DNA of 13,607 nt from Chloroflexota bacterium (GTDB lineage Bacteria; Chloroflexota; Limnocylindria; Limnocylindrales; CSP1-4). This document shows, one piece after another, positions 12,087 through 13,607 of this stretch. The DNA lies in the NCBI GenBank assembly GCA_016200675.1, contig JACQEH010000018.1:1-13607 (forward strand), in the 5' to 3' direction. Position numbers and translations under genes: made by a program. The notes below the pieces were generated by a model. The model was not told the origin of the DNA. It saw nothing but the letters and a program-made list of their open reading frames with translations, and ran no database searches. Positions within the stretch are counted from its first letter, which is position 1. Each line of letters begins with the position of its first letter.

Positions 12087-13607
12087 CAGCGACCGCCGCG
12101 GTTCGGTGCCTGGCGGCGGTCCGCCGCGGGGCGGTTGCCGGACCGTCCGGCGACTGGGTTGTCCTGCCGTGCAAGACGCTCACCCGGCATCGAGCCGAAG
12201 CCGGTGCCGGGTGGCCGCTGGGCGGCCGTCGGGCGCTGGCCGCTGGGACGTGCGCCGCCGGGACGTGCGCCGCCGGGCCGGGCCGCGCCGCCCTGGGACC
12301 GGTGGGGAGCATGCGACGTCCAGCTCCCGTCGCCCGGCCCGCGGCCCTGGCCGCTCTGTGGGCGCGGATGACCGGCCGGTGACGGCGCTCGGCCGGGAGC
12401 CGTCGTGGGATGGAAGGGTCGCCCCGACGGCTGGCCACGGCCGGGACCGGCAGGCGGGCCGGCGTGGAATCCCGCCGCGGGCTGGGCCTCGAACGGCCGG
12501 CCGATGAGCGCGCCGGGGCGCGGCGGTGCCTGGCGATGACCGAAGGCGCCGGCAGGCTGCGAACGCCTGCCGCCGAATCCCTGCGGCGCGACCGCGCCAC
12601 CCATCGTCCGGAGGCGGATCGGCTCGGGCCGGATCGAGCGGTCGGGCTCGTAGCCCGGCACGATCTCGACATCGATGCGGTGGCCGAGGAGCGTCTCGAT
12701 GTCCCGGAGGAGGCGCGTCTCGTCGACGCAGACCAGCGAGATCGCGTCGCCGGTCGTCCCGGCCCGGCCGGTTCGGCCGATCCGGTGGAGGTAGTCCTCG
12801 GGCGTCATCGGCAGCTCGTAGTTGACGACGTGGGGCAGCTCCTCGATGTCGATGCCGCGAGCCGCGACCTCGGTCGCCACGAGGATCGAGACGCGACCTT
12901 CCTTGAAGTCGGTGAGGGCCCGGACCCGTTGGTTCTGGCTGCGGTTGCCGTGGATCGCGGCCGCCGAGATGCCGTCCTTCACGAGCTGCTCGGCGAGACG
13001 GTTCGCGCCGTGCTTGGTCCGGGTGAAGACGAGGGCCTGGTCGATGCGGCCGGAGGCGACGAGCTCCCGAAGGAGGTCGCGCTTGCGCTCGCGGTCGCCG
13101 CGGATCACGACCTGGCGGACGAGATCAGTCGCGGTGTTCCGGGGCGTGACCTGGACCGTCTCCGGGTTCCGCAGGAACCCGTCGGCGAGGCCCCGGATCT
13201 CGTCCGAGAAGGTCGCCGAGAAGAGCAGGTTCTGGCGCTCCGGCGGAAGGATCGCGAGGACCCTCCGGATGTCCCGGATGAAGCCCATGTCGAGCATCCG
13301 GTCGGCCTCGTCGAGGACGAGGATCTCGACGGCGCTGAGGTCGACCATGCCCTGGCCGATGTGGTCGATGAGGCGGCCCGGGGTCGCGACGACGATGTCG
13401 GGGCCGCCGCGGAGGGCCCGGAACTGGCTGTCGTAGCCGACGCCACCGTAGATCGGGACCGACTTCACGGGGCGCTGGGCACCGTAGGTCCGGACGCTCT
13501 CCTCGACCTGGAGGGCGAGCTCGCGGGTCGGTACGAGGACGAGGACGCGCGGCGGACGGGCGCGACGTCGGACCGGGGCGCCGGGGGCCCCCTGCGGCGC
13601 CGACGGC
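12083..13607 (-). CDS. DEAD-box ATP-dependent RNA helicase, RhlE-like, 5' end outside window
   Basis: The frame is open to the right edge, so the N-terminus with the Q motif and motif I is missing here. About 507 residues are visible. Motif Ia VLVLVPTRELALQ lies near 13511-13549. Reading down the minus strand there follow TPGRLIDHIG, DEADRMLDMGF, SATFSDE, LVFTRTK, ATEVAARGIDIEE and HRIGRTGRAG. The C-terminal tail of about 190 residues is low-complexity, rich in Gly, Pro, Arg and Gln, with repeats such as GGARPGGARP; such tails bind RNA and may favour condensates. Before motif Ia there is a basic Pro/Ala-rich insert (GAPGAPVRRRARP). A GTG at 13468 is an internal codon, not the start. It is translationally coupled to the two-CxxC protein gene. 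Confidence 0.92.
   Translation of the reverse strand, partial: PSAPQGAPGAPVRRRARPPRVLVLVPTRELALQVEESVRTYGAQRPVKSVPIYGGVGYDSQFRALRGGPDIVVATPGRLIDHIGQGMVDLSAVEILVLDEADRMLDMGFIRDIRRVLAILPPERQNLLFSATFSDEIRGLADGFLRNPETVQVTPRNTATDLVRQVVIRGDRERKRDLLRELVASGRIDQALVFTRTKHGANRLAEQLVKDGISAAAIHGNRSQNQRVRALTDFKEGRVSILVATEVAARGIDIEELPHVVNYELPMTPEDYLHRIGRTGRAGTTGDAISLVCVDETRLLRDIETLLGHRIDVEIVPGYEPDRSIRPEPIRLRTMGGAVAPQGFGGRRSQPAGAFGHRQAPPRPGALIGRPFEAQPAAGFHAGPPAGPGRGQPSGRPFHPTTAPGRAPSPAGHPRPQSGQGRGPGDGSWTSHAPHRSQGGAARPGGARPGGARPSGQRPTAAQRPPGTGFGSMPGERLARQDNPVAGRSGNRPAADRRQAPNRGGRW

Noticed and set aside
11800..12507. A 235-codon plus-strand frame over the helicase tail
   Set aside because: It is antisense to the two-CxxC gene and the helicase C-terminal tail, low in complexity, with no motif.

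Overview
The window is very GC-rich, with GTC/CTC/GCC-type codon use. It carries a deazaflavin (F420)-type nitroreductase, an actinobacterial/Chloroflexota-style HhH-GPD protein, DUF2089/DUF4097 genes and NMT1/THI5-type transport. This fits a high-GC Chloroflexota (for example a Limnocylindria-like lineage); a high-GC Actinomycetota is the alternative. The placement is inferred from gene content and composition only. No rRNA, tRNA, CRISPR array, transposase or integrase was seen.

Layout. (1) 1-153: the tail of an unrecognised plus-strand gene, convergent with (2) a complete RhlE-like DEAD-box RNA helicase on the minus strand (214-1473). The two stop codons lie in the two arms of one inverted repeat. 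(3) 1474-1985: a non-genic spacer with a six-copy 27-bp minisatellite. (4) 1986-2454: a YbaK/prolyl-tRNA-deacylase-like gene broken by an apparent out-of-frame deletion. (5) 2455-2911: a structured, repeat-rich intergenic region ending in a clear promoter with a twin 21-bp-spaced repeat. (6) 2912-4819: a tightly packed three-gene cassette (zinc-ribbon/HTH DUF2089 regulator, DUF4097 beta-repeat protein, SHOCT-like protein), followed by a small ORF at 4885-5088. (7) 5176-5754: an HhH-GPD base-excision-repair-type protein. (8) 5876-6271: a DDN-type oxidoreductase. (9) 6391-11463: a five-gene operon with a SorC-family regulator, an FGGY kinase, and a NitT/TauT-type ABC transporter (ATPase, permease, lipoprotein binding protein). 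Most of its junctions overlap. (10) 11509-13607, minus strand: a second RhlE-like helicase (5' end beyond the window), a small two-CxxC protein and a monothiol glutaredoxin-like protein, in one probable operon.

How the genes work together. In the DUF2089 cassette all three proteins carry the same short helical SHOCT-like module. The first gene is a DNA-binding protein, and its promoter carries a tandem motif that looks like an autoregulatory operator. DUF4097 plus SHOCT-like proteins elsewhere include the LiaX/YvlB envelope-stress proteins, so an envelope-stress sensing cassette is a reasonable hypothesis. The SorC/FGGY/ABC operon has the logic of the Lsr and polyol systems: import, phosphorylation, then sensing of the phosphorylated ligand. 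Its transporter, however, belongs to the class that carries vitamin precursors, taurine or nitrate rather than sugars, so the ligand is an open question. These two cassettes are the most interesting parts of the window.
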